Shown in pieces: positions 51,804 through 61,574 of a stretch of 64,000 nucleotides of DNA; positions within the stretch are counted from its first letter, which is position 1, and each line of letters begins with the position of its first letter. The notes beneath the pieces are model-generated. The model did no database searches. It was not told the origin of the DNA and worked only from the letters and a program-made list of their open reading frames with translations. The translations under genes were made by a program, and so were the position numbers. Where the stretch lies: contig JANQYF010000008.1 of assembly GCA_030729045.1 (NCBI GenBank), positions 1 to 64,000 on the forward strand. The letters run 5' to 3'. This DNA comes from Ilumatobacteraceae bacterium. Its GTDB lineage: Bacteria > Actinomycetota > Acidimicrobiia > Acidimicrobiales > Ilumatobacteraceae.

Positions 51804-53072
51804 ATGACTGACACAATCACCATCACAGATGACAGAACCGGAAAAACAGTAACCGTTCCCATCACAGGCGGAGTCTTTAGTTCAGCCGCATTGCGCGAAC
51901 TAGACCCAAGCCTTTTCATGTACGACCCTGCATATCTCTCCACCGCATCTTGTGCCTCCTCCATTACTTACCTCGACGGCGATGCCGGCATTCTTCGCTA
52001 TCGCGGAATCCCTATCGAGCAGCTTGCTGAAAACTCAACATTTCTTGAAGTCGCCTACCTGCTAATCAAGGGCGAACTGCCAACCACGCAAGAGCTTGAA
52101 AAATGGGAACTTGATGTCACACATCACACCATGATTCACGAAAACATGCGTAAGCGCTTTGTTGATGGATTCCATTACGACGCTCACCCAATGGGAATGT
52201 TCATTTCTGCAATTGCGGCACTCGGAACTTTCTATGACGACGCAAAAGACATCTTTGATAAGGACTCACTCGAAAAGCAAGTAGTGCGTCTTGTTGCAAA
52301 GGTTCCGACTATCGCAGCGATGTGTTACCGCTTTAGCCAGGGACTCCCCTTTGTTTCACCAAACAATGCATTGTCATACGGCGAAAACTTCCTCAACATG
52401 ATGTTCAAGATTGGCGATGACTACAAGGTCAACCCAGTCCTTGCCCATGCAATGGATGTTCTGTTTATTCTCCATGCTGACCACGAACAGAACTGCGGCA
52501 CCACTGCAATGCGTGTTGTTAGCTCCGCCAACTCAGACCCATACACAGCTACTGCAGCAGCAGCTGCTGCTCTGTACGGCCCACTTCATGGTGGCGCTAA
52601 CGAAGCGGTTGTTCGCATGCTCACCGAGATTGGCGACATCAAGAATGTTCCTGCATTCGTCGAAAGCGTTAAGGCCGGCGAAGGCAAATTGATGGGCTTT
52701 GGTCATCGCGTCTATAAGAACTTTGACCCTCGTGCCACCATCATCAAGAAGGCTGCATACGACGTCTTTGAAGTGACAGGAAAGAACCCTCTCCTTGAAA
52801 TCGCACTTGAGCTTGAAAAAGTTGCATTGAACGATGAGTACTTCATCAAGCGCAAGCTGTACCCGAACGTTGACTTCTACTCAGGGCTCATTTACCAAGC
52901 ACTCGGTTTCCCAGTAGACATGTTCACCGTGTTGTTCGCCATCCCCCGCACGGTTGGCTGGCTTACTCACATGCAAGAACTGTTGAACGACAAAGAACAA
53001 AAGATCAGCCGTCCTCGCCAGTGGTACACCGGCCACGACGAACGCCCGTACGTTCCTGTCGCGAAGCGTTAA
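51804..53072 (+). CDS. gltA: Citrate synthase
   Basis: SITYLDGDAGILRYRGIPIEQLAENSTFLEVAYLL, HADHEQNCGTTAMRVVSS, GPLHGGANEAV, GFGHRVYKNFDPRA. Confidence 0.98.
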   Translation: MTDTITITDDRTGKTVTVPITGGVFSSAALRELDPSLFMYDPAYLSTASCASSITYLDGDAGILRYRGIPIEQLAENSTFLEVAYLLIKGELPTTQELEKWELDVTHHTMIHENMRKRFVDGFHYDAHPMGMFISAIAALGTFYDDAKDIFDKDSLEKQVVRLVAKVPTIAAMCYRFSQGLPFVSPNNALSYGENFLNMMFKIGDDYKVNPVLAHAMDVLFILHADHEQNCGTTAMRVVSSANSDPYTATAAAAAALYGPLHGGANEAVVRMLTEIGDIKNVPAFVESVKAGEGKLMGFGHRVYKNFDPRATIIKKAAYDVFEVTGKNPLLEIALELEKVALNDEYFIKRKLYPNVDFYSGLIYQALGFPVDMFTVLFAIPRTVGWLTHMQELLNDKEQKISRPRQWYTGHDERPYVPVAKR

Positions 53073-53080
53073 AGAATCCG

Positions 53081-54061
53081 TCAGGCGACGGTAATTACGA
53101 TTTTGCCAACATTGCCATTGGTGGCCATGTATTCATGCGCCGAAGCTATATCTGCAAACGCATACACGGAGTCAATCACTGGCTTTAACTGACCAGTTGA
53201 AAACAACGGCAACATCTCGGAAGCGAATCGCTGACTAATAGCGATCTTTTCCTCAAGTGGCCGAGCCCGTAGCACAGTACCTGTGATTGATGCTCGCTTG
53301 CCGAGTAGTAAACCAACGTTGAACGGCACTGGCTTGCCAGCCATAACGCCAACTTGGATGATGTGGCCCTTTACGGCAAGTGATGCAACATTGCGTTCTA
53401 CATAATCGCCACCGATGACATCAAGAATGACATCGACTCCAGCACCACCAGTTGCAGTTGCTACCTCAGCAACAAAGTCTTGTGTTCCGTAATCAACAAC
53501 GACATCCGCTCCCAGCGCACGACACGCTTCTACTTTTCCACCGGAACATGTAACAACAATGCGTGCACCAATGGCCTTACAGATTTGAATTGCAGCAGTG
53601 CCTACGCCAGAAGCACCAGCATGCACCATTGCCCAGCGACCAGAAGTGAGACCACCCTGCACAACAAGTGCGTCCCATGCAGTGATAAACACCTCGGGAA
53701 TTCCTGCAGCGTCGTGCAACGACATACCTGATGGCACAGCCATTGCTTGGCGTTCATGAATAGCAAGCTGCTCTGCGTATGCGCCACCGCTTGCGATTCC
53801 CATTACGCGATCACCAATTGACCACGCGGTTACTTTGTCACCAATTGCAGCAACTGTTCCCGCAAATTCAAGACCAGGAATCTCTGGTCCACTAGGAAAT
53901 GGGTTCGGGTAAAAGCCCATACGTTGCAATAAGTCAGCTCGATTTAGCGCTGTTGCAGCAACAGTGACCAAAATGTCTTGTTCACCAATGATTGGTGATG
54001 CAACATCTTCAAATTGGAGAACGTCTGGCCCTCCGTGTGAACGAAGGACTACAGCACGCAT
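53081..54061 (-). CDS. NAD(P)H quinone oxidoreductase (PIG3/zinc-less MDR family)
   Basis: NRADLLQRMGFYPNPFPSGPEIPGLEFAGTV, HAGASGVGTAAIQICKAIGARIVVTCSG. Confidence 0.93.
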   Translation of the reverse strand: MRAVVLRSHGGPDVLQFEDVASPIIGEQDILVTVAATALNRADLLQRMGFYPNPFPSGPEIPGLEFAGTVAAIGDKVTAWSIGDRVMGIASGGAYAEQLAIHERQAMAVPSGMSLHDAAGIPEVFITAWDALVVQGGLTSGRWAMVHAGASGVGTAAIQICKAIGARIVVTCSGGKVEACRALGADVVVDYGTQDFVAEVATATGGAGVDVILDVIGGDYVERNVASLAVKGHIIQVGVMAGKPVPFNVGLLLGKRASITGTVLRARPLEEKIAISQRFASEMLPLFSTGQLKPVIDSVYAFADIASAHEYMATNGNVGKIVITVA

Positions 54062-54066
54062 GGTGA

Positions 54067-55284
54067 TTAGGCCATCTTTGCTTGAAGGCGACGATCAAGT
54101 GCTTCAAGGAAGTCTTCAGTTGTCAACCATGGAGCATCCTTTGAAATCAGGATTGAAAGATCCTTTGTCATTTCGCCAGCTTCAATTGTTTCAACGCAGA
54201 CACGCTCGAGAAGTTCAGCAAATTCAAGAAGCTTCGGGTTGTTGTCTAGCTTGCCGCGGTGCTTCAGGCCGCCAGTCCATGCATAGATCGATGCAACAGG
54301 GTTCGTTGAAGTCTTGTTGCCCTTCTGGTGTTCGCGATAATGACGAGTCACTGTTCCGTGTGCAGCTTCTGCCTCGACAGTGCGGCCATCCGGTGTCATC
54401 AATACTGATGTCATCAGACCAAGTGATCCGAAACCTTGAGCAACGGTGTCTGACTGCACGTCACCGTCATAGTTCTTACATGCCCAGAGGTATCCGCCTT
54501 CCCACTTCATCGCGCATGCAACCATGTCGTCAATGAGGCGGTGCTCGTAGGTAAGACCTGCTTTGTCGAAATCAGCTTTGAACTCATTAACAAAGACTTC
54601 TTCAAACAAATCTTTGAACTGACCGTCGTAGGCCTTCAAGATGGTGTTCTTGGTGCTCATGTACACGGGGTAATTGCGTGACAAGCCGTAACGAAGCGAC
54701 GCGCGAGCAAAGTCACGAATGCTGTCGTTGAAGTTGTACATACCCATGGTGACGCCGCCGTCTTTGCCAAACTTTGCAACTTCAAACTGCATTGGTTCAC
54801 TGCCGTCTTCTGGCGTGTAGGTCATTGTGACCGTGCCAGCGCCTGGAACTTTGAAGTCTGTTGCCTTGTACTGGTCACCATGCGCGTGACGACCAATAAC
54901 GATTGGCTTGGTCCAGCCGGGAACCAGGCGTGGAATGTTTGAACAAATGATTGGCTCACGGAATACAACGCCGCCGAGAATGTTACGAATGGTGCCGTTT
55001 GGCGACTTCCACATTTTCTTTAGGCCGAATTCTTCAACACGTTGTTCGTCTGGGGTGATGGTGGCACACTTCACGCCGACTCCATGCTTCAAGATTGCGT
55101 TGGCTGAATCGATAGTGACCTGGTCATCTGTTGCATCGCGGTGTTCCATACCAAGGTCGTAGTACTCAAGATTGATATCGAGGTACGGCACAATAAGACG
55201 GTCCTTAATGAACTGCCAGATGATGCGAGTCATTTCATCGCCATCGAGTTCGACGACCGTATTTTCAACCTTGATCTTTGCCAC
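54067..55284 (-). CDS. icd: NADP-dependent isocitrate dehydrogenase (homodimeric, eukaryote-like)
   Basis: [63 protein letters not shown]. Confidence 0.97.
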   Translation of the reverse strand: MAKIKVENTVVELDGDEMTRIIWQFIKDRLIVPYLDINLEYYDLGMEHRDATDDQVTIDSANAILKHGVGVKCATITPDEQRVEEFGLKKMWKSPNGTIRNILGGVVFREPIICSNIPRLVPGWTKPIVIGRHAHGDQYKATDFKVPGAGTVTMTYTPEDGSEPMQFEVAKFGKDGGVTMGMYNFNDSIRDFARASLRYGLSRNYPVYMSTKNTILKAYDGQFKDLFEEVFVNEFKADFDKAGLTYEHRLIDDMVACAMKWEGGYLWACKNYDGDVQSDTVAQGFGSLGLMTSVLMTPDGRTVEAEAAHGTVTRHYREHQKGNKTSTNPVASIYAWTGGLKHRGKLDNNPKLLEFAELLERVCVETIEAGEMTKDLSILISKDAPWLTTEDFLEALDRRLQAKMA

Positions 55285-55324
55285 GGGAACACCTCATTCT
55301 TTGTGTCGGCAGTGTGCCGAATCT

Positions 55325-55348
55325 CACTTGTATCAGACTTGTACACAA
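55325..55348. promoter_or_regulatory. Second copy of the GntR/aconitase operator-like element, between icd and the acyl-CoA dehydrogenase
   Basis: CACTTGTATCAGACTTGTACACAA; 19/24 identical to 45324-45347 with the same 11-bp spacing of TTGTA boxes. Confidence 0.5.
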
Positions 55349-55387
55349 TAGCGTTTCACGCGGGGCTGCGCCCTACCATCTTCTCTA

Positions 55388-56488
55388 ATGGATTTTGAGT
55401 GGAGCCCTGAACACATTGCCCTTCGCGAGAAGGCAGCTGCCGTCGCGGCTGATGGCGTAGCCCGATACGGGCGCGATACCGCTTCGTGGATGAACGGGTA
55501 TTCGAAAGAGTTCTCACGCGAACTCTCCTCTCACGGCTGGATCGGCCTCATCTGGCCAACAGAGTTCGGTGGCGGAGGACGTCCCCCTATCGAGCGTCTG
55601 ATCGTTGGTGAAGAGATGATCAAAGCGGGCGCTCCAATTGCAGCCAGTTGGTTTGGTGACCGTCAAATGGGTCCAGCGCTCATTCAATACGGAACTCCTG
55701 AACAACAAAAAGAATTCTTGCCTGGCATCTTGGCCGGCGAAACAACGTGGTGCATCGGCATGAGCGAACCGAATGCCGGAAGCGATCTTGCGTCGTTGAA
55801 AACTTTCGCCGAAGACGATGGCGATGAATGGGTCATCAATGGCCAAAAGATTTGGACCAGCTTCGGCGCCGATGCTGATTATTGCTACCTCATTTGCCGC
55901 ACCAGCAGCGACGGACCACCACATGCAGGCATTAGCGAAATCATTGTGCCGATGAATACTCCAGGTATTGAAGTGCGCCCCATTACAGACATGACCACTA
56001 ACCGTCATTTCTGTGAAGTGTTTTATACCGATGTTCGCGTACCAAAGGGAAACCTTGTTGGAAAGCAAGGCGCTGCGTTTTCGCAGACCATGCGTCAACT
56101 TGAACACGAACGCGGCGGCATCGACAGACTCGTCTCGAACTACTTCCTCTTTCAAGAAGCATGCGCAATGGTTGACAAAACCAATCGCACTGTTCGCCAA
56201 GAAATCGCTTCACTTGAAATTGGCTACCGCATCGGCCGTATTTTGGTCATTCGCGAAACTCTGCGCCAAGCACCTGCCGGGTTCTCTGCTGCAACTAAGT
56301 GCTTCTGCACCGAACACCAACAGCGTGTTGATGAATTCGTGTCGCGTGCAATGGGTGCCAACGCAATGATTTGGGACGATGCAGCAAAAGGGCTTGCATA
56401 CAGCCCCGGGTACACAATCATGGGTGGTACTTCGAATGTGATGCGCAACATTTTGGGAGAGCGCTTTCTCGGCTTGCCTAAGATGTAG
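55388..56488 (+). CDS. Acyl-CoA dehydrogenase
   Basis: WCIGMSEPNAGSDLASLKTFAEDDGDEWVINGQKIWTSFG, GGTSNVMRNILGERFLGLPK. Confidence 0.95.
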   Translation: MDFEWSPEHIALREKAAAVAADGVARYGRDTASWMNGYSKEFSRELSSHGWIGLIWPTEFGGGGRPPIERLIVGEEMIKAGAPIAASWFGDRQMGPALIQYGTPEQQKEFLPGILAGETTWCIGMSEPNAGSDLASLKTFAEDDGDEWVINGQKIWTSFGADADYCYLICRTSSDGPPHAGISEIIVPMNTPGIEVRPITDMTTNRHFCEVFYTDVRVPKGNLVGKQGAAFSQTMRQLEHERGGIDRLVSNYFLFQEACAMVDKTNRTVRQEIASLEIGYRIGRILVIRETLRQAPAGFSAATKCFCTEHQQRVDEFVSRAMGANAMIWDDAAKGLAYSPGYTIMGGTSNVMRNILGERFLGLPKM

Positions 56489-56490
56489 TC

Positions 56491-57819
56491 ATGGCTGACC
56501 TTCTCGCTCTTAGTACCCGCATTGTTGACTCCGGTAAAGCTGACGAACCCGTCAACAGAACTAGTGGTGAACTTTCTGAAATCGCCGAAGGGCTCGCCAT
56601 GGTTGAATCCTTCAGCCATGTGGTCACTTGGAATTCTGGCGATGGTCTTGTGTGCTTCGACACCAGCCATGTAAACACTGGCCAACAAGTAGTTGATTCC
56701 ATTCGTTCATGGTCATCGGACCCATTCAATGCTTTGGTGTACACGCATGGCCATGTTGATCACGTTGGTGGAAGCGTCGCCTTCGGAGCAAATGCTGCAG
56801 CACTTGGACATCAAGCACCGCGCGTAATTGGTCATAAAAATGTACAGCAGCGCTTTGATCGCTACAGATACACCAATGACTGGAACGTTGCTATCAATGC
56901 GCGCCAGTTTGGTGGCATCCGTGGTGATGTCAACAGCATCATGAATGATTTACGACCTGCAGACGGCGCACCACGGCTCAGTGACTTCATTCCGCGCAAT
57001 ACTCTTGACACCACCGACGTTGTTGACAAGTTTGCCTCCATGAAATTCGGTGACACCGAAGTTGAGTTTCACCATGGTCGCGGCGAAACAGACGATCACT
57101 TATGGTCATGGTTCCCCGAGAAGAAATGGATTGCATCGGGCGACTTCGTCATCTGGAATTTCCCAAATGCCGGTAATCCGCAAAAGGTTCAGCGTTGGCC
57201 AATTGAATGGGCCGCTGCATTGCGCGACATGATCGCCAAAGGTCCTGAACTACTTCTGCCAGCTCACGGCTTACCCATTGCTGGCAAAGAGCGAATTGCA
57301 CGAGTACTTGATGAAATTGCAACTGCATTAGAGAACCTGGTTCGTGACGTTGTCACCATGATGAATGCTGGCGAAACACTAAACACCATCATCCACACAG
57401 TGCGCGTACCCGAAGCCACTCTTGGCAAGCCGTATCTTCGTCCGCTCTATGACGAACCAGAGTTTGTAGTCAGAAACATCTGGCGTTTGTTCGGAGGCTG
57501 GTGGGATGGTGCTCCGTCACGACTCAAGCCATCACCTGATGAAATTCTCGCCGTAGAACTTGCATCACTGTCTGGTGGTGCTGATGTTCTCATGCGCCGC
57601 GCTGCTGAACTTGCAGCATCTGGAGACCTTCGTCTTGCGTGTCATCTTGCCGACTTTGCAGGCTGGGCAGCACCAGACGAACCAGAGATTCACCAAATGC
57701 GTGCTGAAATCTACGAAACACGTCGCAAGAGTGAAACATCATTGATGTCAAAAGGAATCTTTAAGGGCGCAATGCGCGAATCCGAGAAAATCGTTAAGGC
57801 CGCTCTTGGCGAAAAGTGA
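56491..57819 (+). CDS. MBL-fold hydrolase with alkylsulfatase-like dimerisation region
   Basis: THGHVDHVGG metallo-beta-lactamase motif; FGGWWDGAPSRLKPSP typical of alkyl sulfatase family. Confidence 0.88.
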   Translation: MADLLALSTRIVDSGKADEPVNRTSGELSEIAEGLAMVESFSHVVTWNSGDGLVCFDTSHVNTGQQVVDSIRSWSSDPFNALVYTHGHVDHVGGSVAFGANAAALGHQAPRVIGHKNVQQRFDRYRYTNDWNVAINARQFGGIRGDVNSIMNDLRPADGAPRLSDFIPRNTLDTTDVVDKFASMKFGDTEVEFHHGRGETDDHLWSWFPEKKWIASGDFVIWNFPNAGNPQKVQRWPIEWAAALRDMIAKGPELLLPAHGLPIAGKERIARVLDEIATALENLVRDVVTMMNAGETLNTIIHTVRVPEATLGKPYLRPLYDEPEFVVRNIWRLFGGWWDGAPSRLKPSPDEILAVELASLSGGADVLMRRAAELAASGDLRLACHLADFAGWAAPDEPEIHQMRAEIYETRRKSETSLMSKGIFKGAMRESEKIVKAALGEK

Positions 57820-58656
57820 TTACGACACCGTAATCATGATTAACGCAACACCCGCAAGCACTAGTCCGATGGCTTGTGGGCGGTGAATCTTTTCTTTGTC
57901 TAACCCAACGGCCAACAACAACGTGCTTGCCGGATAGAACGAGTTAATAGTTGCAACAATCGACATTAAACCATGACGTACCGCCAACAAATAAAGAGCA
58001 TTTGCGGCCGTATCAAGAATTCCTGAACCTGCAACAAACCTCAATTGTGGGAGAGCAGCTGATGGCTTGTTCTTTGTGAAGTACATCACCACGAACATGA
58101 AGGGCACCGACGTAACGCGCATTGCGAGAACCGGCCACAGTCCCGAGTTGTCACTTGTATGACCCAGAATCACAAAGAGCGAGCCGAACACACTTCCGGC
58201 ACCAAATGCCATGACAAAAATTTTGCGGGGAGCTCTTCGATGATTGAGCCCGAGAATGTCGCTGATTAATGCAATTGCAATGAGCGCTACGGGAATGCCG
58301 CACAACGACAAAACACTCGGACGTTCACCGAGCGCCAGCCCAACGATGACGGGTACCGCTGTTGCAGTTACAGCAGACACCGGAGCAACGATGGCCATGA
58401 ATCCGCTTCCCATTGCTTTGTAAAAGGCAAGAAGACCGCTTGCACCAGCAATGCCACCGATACCGCCCCAGAACCAATCTGTGGCTGGTGGCGTAGGCAC
58501 ACCCGATGCAAGAACAATGACGACAAGAACAAGAAGTCCACAGCCTTGACCAATTGCTGTGACAACAATTGGGGAGACAGTGCGACTGGCTCGACCTCCT
58601 GAATAATCAGCAACGCCATATACGGCAGCAGCACAGAGTGCCAGCAAGATTTCCAT
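57820..58656 (-). CDS. EamA/DMT superfamily transporter
   Basis: About 10 TM segments in two EamA repeats; ends SFYPASTLLLAVGLDKEKIHRPQAIGLVLAGVALI. Confidence 0.9.
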   Translation of the reverse strand: MEILLALCAAAVYGVADYSGGRASRTVSPIVVTAIGQGCGLLVLVVIVLASGVPTPPATDWFWGGIGGIAGASGLLAFYKAMGSGFMAIVAPVSAVTATAVPVIVGLALGERPSVLSLCGIPVALIAIALISDILGLNHRRAPRKIFVMAFGAGSVFGSLFVILGHTSDNSGLWPVLAMRVTSVPFMFVVMYFTKNKPSAALPQLRFVAGSGILDTAANALYLLAVRHGLMSIVATINSFYPASTLLLAVGLDKEKIHRPQAIGLVLAGVALIMITVS

Positions 58657-58713
58657 TACAAGCGACTCAATTCGTTAATACGCAGTACGAATGAAATGGA
58701 TAAATACATCTAG

Positions 58714-58786
58714 TGGGCGCGACGGGGCTCGAACCCGGGACCCCCACCATGTCATGGTGGTGCTCTACCAACTGAGCTACACGCCC
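58714..58786 (-). tRNA. tRNA-Val (anticodon GAC)
   Basis: GGGCGTGTAGCTCAGTTGGTAGAGCACCACCATGACATGGTGGGGGTCCCGGGTTCGAGCCCCGTCGCGCCCA folds as a cloverleaf; anticodon loop ATGACAT; CCA not encoded. Confidence 0.95.
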
Positions 58787-58807
58787 TCAAAAGGTATGAC
58801 CACTTTA

Positions 58808-59869
58808 TCAGGGGGTCAGGCGCAGACTCACTTCGTTTCCCAATAAACGGCCCTGACGTGTGAGGACAATGCGCTCTCCCACCACTTCCACCAAGCCCTC
58901 TAAGGCTTCAACATCAAGTGTTCCCAGCGGAACCCCGTCACGTGTTCGCAGTGACAATTCCAAGGCTTCTCTGGCCCGAGTTGGTGCATCCAAGACTTCG
59001 TCGGACGCTTCAACGGTTTCATTTTTAGCGACGCAATCGATGTACCTATCAGGGGTGCGAACATTCCACCAGCGCCTGCCATCTAGATGCGAATGCGCAG
59101 CACAACCAAACCCTGTGTAGTTACCTTGCGACCAGTACACCTGGTTATGACGACACTCGTGGCCCGCGAGCGCCCAATTGCTGATTTCGTAGTTCATCAG
59201 ACCTGCTGCTGAAAACAAATCATCGGCAAGAACGTATTTGTCGGCTTGATCATCGTCATCAGGATGACGACTCGGGTCTTCCGCTAACGGCGTACCGGCT
59301 TCTACAGTCAACCCGTACGCAGAAATGTGAGTTGGCTGCAATGCAATGGTTTGTTCAACTGTGGTGCGCCAGTCGTCAACAGATTCCCCGTGGACTCCGT
59401 AAATCAGATCCAAGTTGATGGATGTGATTCCACCTTCACGAGCAGCAGCGATTGCTTTGACAACATTTGCAGGGTCATGCGTGCGATTAAGTGATTGCAA
59501 AACGTGATCAACCATTGACTGCACACCCATACTGATGCGATTAACCCCAGCAGCCGCGTAAATCTTGATCATTTCAACAGTTACATCATCGGGATTACAT
59601 TCGATTGTGATCTCTGCGTTCGAGGTAACCGGAATTGCTGAAACTATCGATGCAAGAAGTTCAGGAGCAAGACGCGTGGGAGTTCCTCCGCCGAAAAATA
59701 CAGTGTCCGCAACTGGCATTCCCTTTTTTACAGTTCGTTCAATATCAGCAATGACTGCGTCAACATAGGCAACCATGAGATGGTCACGATCAGTCCATGT
59801 TGCAAATGCGCAGTAATCACAGCGGTGACGACAGAACGGGATGTGAACGTAGACCCCGAACTCAGACAT
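58808..59869 (-). CDS. hemW: Heme chaperone / coproporphyrinogen III oxidase-like radical SAM protein
   Basis: VYVHIPFCRHRCDYCAFATW (CX3CX2C), FFGGGTPTRL, NRISMGVQSMVDHVLQSLNRTH. Confidence 0.93.
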   Translation of the reverse strand: MSEFGVYVHIPFCRHRCDYCAFATWTDRDHLMVAYVDAVIADIERTVKKGMPVADTVFFGGGTPTRLAPELLASIVSAIPVTSNAEITIECNPDDVTVEMIKIYAAAGVNRISMGVQSMVDHVLQSLNRTHDPANVVKAIAAAREGGITSINLDLIYGVHGESVDDWRTTVEQTIALQPTHISAYGLTVEAGTPLAEDPSRHPDDDDQADKYVLADDLFSAAGLMNYEISNWALAGHECRHNQVYWSQGNYTGFGCAAHSHLDGRRWWNVRTPDRYIDCVAKNETVEASDEVLDAPTRAREALELSLRTRDGVPLGTLDVEALEGLVEVVGERIVLTRQGRLLGNEVSLRLTP

Positions 59870-59878
59870 GATGCGTTC

Positions 59879-60403
59879 CTATGCGGCCGGTGGCACGAAC
59901 AAGAGACCAAGTTCAGAGAGCTTGTCTCCTACTTGGTCTACTGGCACATCAAGCATCACGGCGATTGCGCGGGTGTCATGGGCGCGAACGGTAATGACTT
60001 TGCCGTTGAAATCTTGGCGCTGCACTTGAATCATGCGCAGGAAGCGTTCGAGCATTTCAAACTGTGTTCCACCCATCGTTGAAAGACGGGCAACGTCGAT
60101 ACGCAATTTGCGCGGGGCACCGTCATTCGCCCCACCATCATCAATGCGTTGTGTATCGCGGGGCAATAGCTGGTCAATAGTGATGCCATAGAAGCGAGCA
60201 AGGCGCTCAAGGCGCGGAACCGAGATCGCCCGCTCTCCGCGTTCGTATGCCCCAAGCACCGAGGCCTTGAATTCGCTGTCGCTTTTGTCTTCAACATCAG
60301 ACAACGACCATTGTTTCTGTTGCCGTATACGGCGTAGACGCTCCCCGACTAGTCGGGTAAAGGGAGAATCTTCTAGGAGTTCGTCATCGGTATAAGAAGC
60401 CAT
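59879..60403 (-). CDS. bldD: BldD-like XRE family transcriptional regulator
   Basis: HTH ...SVLGAYERGERAISVPRLERLARFYGITIDQLLPR and C-terminal RQDFNGKVITVRAHD matching BldD. Confidence 0.9.
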   Translation of the reverse strand: MASYTDDELLEDSPFTRLVGERLRRIRQQKQWSLSDVEDKSDSEFKASVLGAYERGERAISVPRLERLARFYGITIDQLLPRDTQRIDDGGANDGAPRKLRIDVARLSTMGGTQFEMLERFLRMIQVQRQDFNGKVITVRAHDTRAIAVMLDVPVDQVGDKLSELGLLFVPPAA

Positions 60404-60405
60404 AT

Positions 60406-60422
60406 CACCACCCAGTGTGGTG
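60406..60422. promoter_or_regulatory. Inverted repeat overlapping the bldD ribosome-binding region, BldD-box-like
   Basis: CACCAC-CCAGT-GTGGTG; core ACCCAGTGT fits ACnC(A/T)GnGT; ends 3 bp before the bldD start codon. Confidence 0.6.
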
Positions 60423-60458
60423 CATACAACGCCGCAAGTGTGCGACCATCGCTACTTT

Positions 60459-61574
60459 CTAGGAAAAAGCGGATTTGATACGGGAAAAAATGCCCTTGTC
60501 GGCTGATGCCACTTCGTCGCCTGAAATCTCGGCCAGGCGCCTGTACAAGGACTCTTGTTCGTCGTTGAGTTGCGACGGAACAACAACAGAAACCCGGACG
60601 CGAAGATGACCCCGACCGCGGCCATTCAAATGAGTGACACCACGACCTTTTGCCACGAACTCATGACCATGTTGAGTACCAGCAGGGACAACAAGGTCAA
60701 GATCACCATCGAGTGCTTCCAACACTTGGTGCACTCCGAGTGCTGCTTGCGACACTGTCAACGGAAGATCACAAATCAGGTCATCATCTTCACGTGCGAA
60801 GCGAGGGTGCTGTGCAACAGCGACGTGCACATACAAATCACCATTGTCTCCACCACGAGGACCAGCAGCTCCACGACCAGTAAGGCGCATTGTTTGACCT
60901 GAATTGATTCCACCTGGAACGTCGACTGTGTATGACTCACGCGACGACGTACGGCCTTCGCCTGAACACTTTGAACACGGTGTAACTATGACTGTGCCCA
61001 TGCCTCCACAACGTCCGCAGGCGCCTGTGGTGACCATTTGACCAAGCATGCTTTGACGGACACGACGCACTTGGCCTGCTCCGCCACATTCGGTACACGT
61101 GACAGGCTGAGTGCCTGAACCGGCACCGGAACCAGAGCAATCCGTGCATGCAATTGCAGTGTTGACATCAACGGTGACTTGCGTACCGAACATGACACCC
61201 ATGAGATCTACGCGTGCAGTCACCTCGAGGTCTTGTCCACGCGGAGGTCCTGCTTGCTGACGACCGCCACCACCACCGAAGAAGGCTTCAAAGATGTCGC
61301 CAAAACCGCCGCCTCCACCGAATGGGTCTGAACCTCCACCTGATCCGGCACCAGAAATGCCTGCATCGCCGAATCGGTCGTACCGACTACGTGTTTCCGG
61401 GTCTGACAACACTTCATATGCGTGACTGACTTGTTTGAACAAGTCTTCTGCTTCAGGGTCATCTGGGTTTGCGTCTGGGTGTAGCTCACGCGCGCGCTTG
61501 CGATATGCGCGTTTGATTTCATCAGCACCTGCAGTGCGATCTACTTCTAGCAGCTGGTAAAAATCGGCGCTCAT
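60459..61574 (-). CDS. dnaJ: Chaperone protein DnaJ
   Basis: J domain with HPD, Gly-rich region, four CxxCxGxG-type zinc repeats. Confidence 0.98.
   Translation of the reverse strand: MSADFYQLLEVDRTAGADEIKRAYRKRARELHPDANPDDPEAEDLFKQVSHAYEVLSDPETRSRYDRFGDAGISGAGSGGGSDPFGGGGGFGDIFEAFFGGGGGRQQAGPPRGQDLEVTARVDLMGVMFGTQVTVDVNTAIACTDCSGSGAGSGTQPVTCTECGGAGQVRRVRQSMLGQMVTTGACGRCGGMGTVIVTPCSKCSGEGRTSSRESYTVDVPGGINSGQTMRLTGRGAAGPRGGDNGDLYVHVAVAQHPRFAREDDDLICDLPLTVSQAALGVHQVLEALDGDLDLVVPAGTQHGHEFVAKGRGVTHLNGRGRGHLRVRVSVVVPSQLNDEQESLYRRLAEISGDEVASADKGIFSRIKSAFS

Noticed and set aside
55514-56200. Minus-strand 228-aa ORF opposite the acyl-CoA dehydrogenase
   Set aside because: Lies fully antisense to a well-supported CDS with no recognisable motif.
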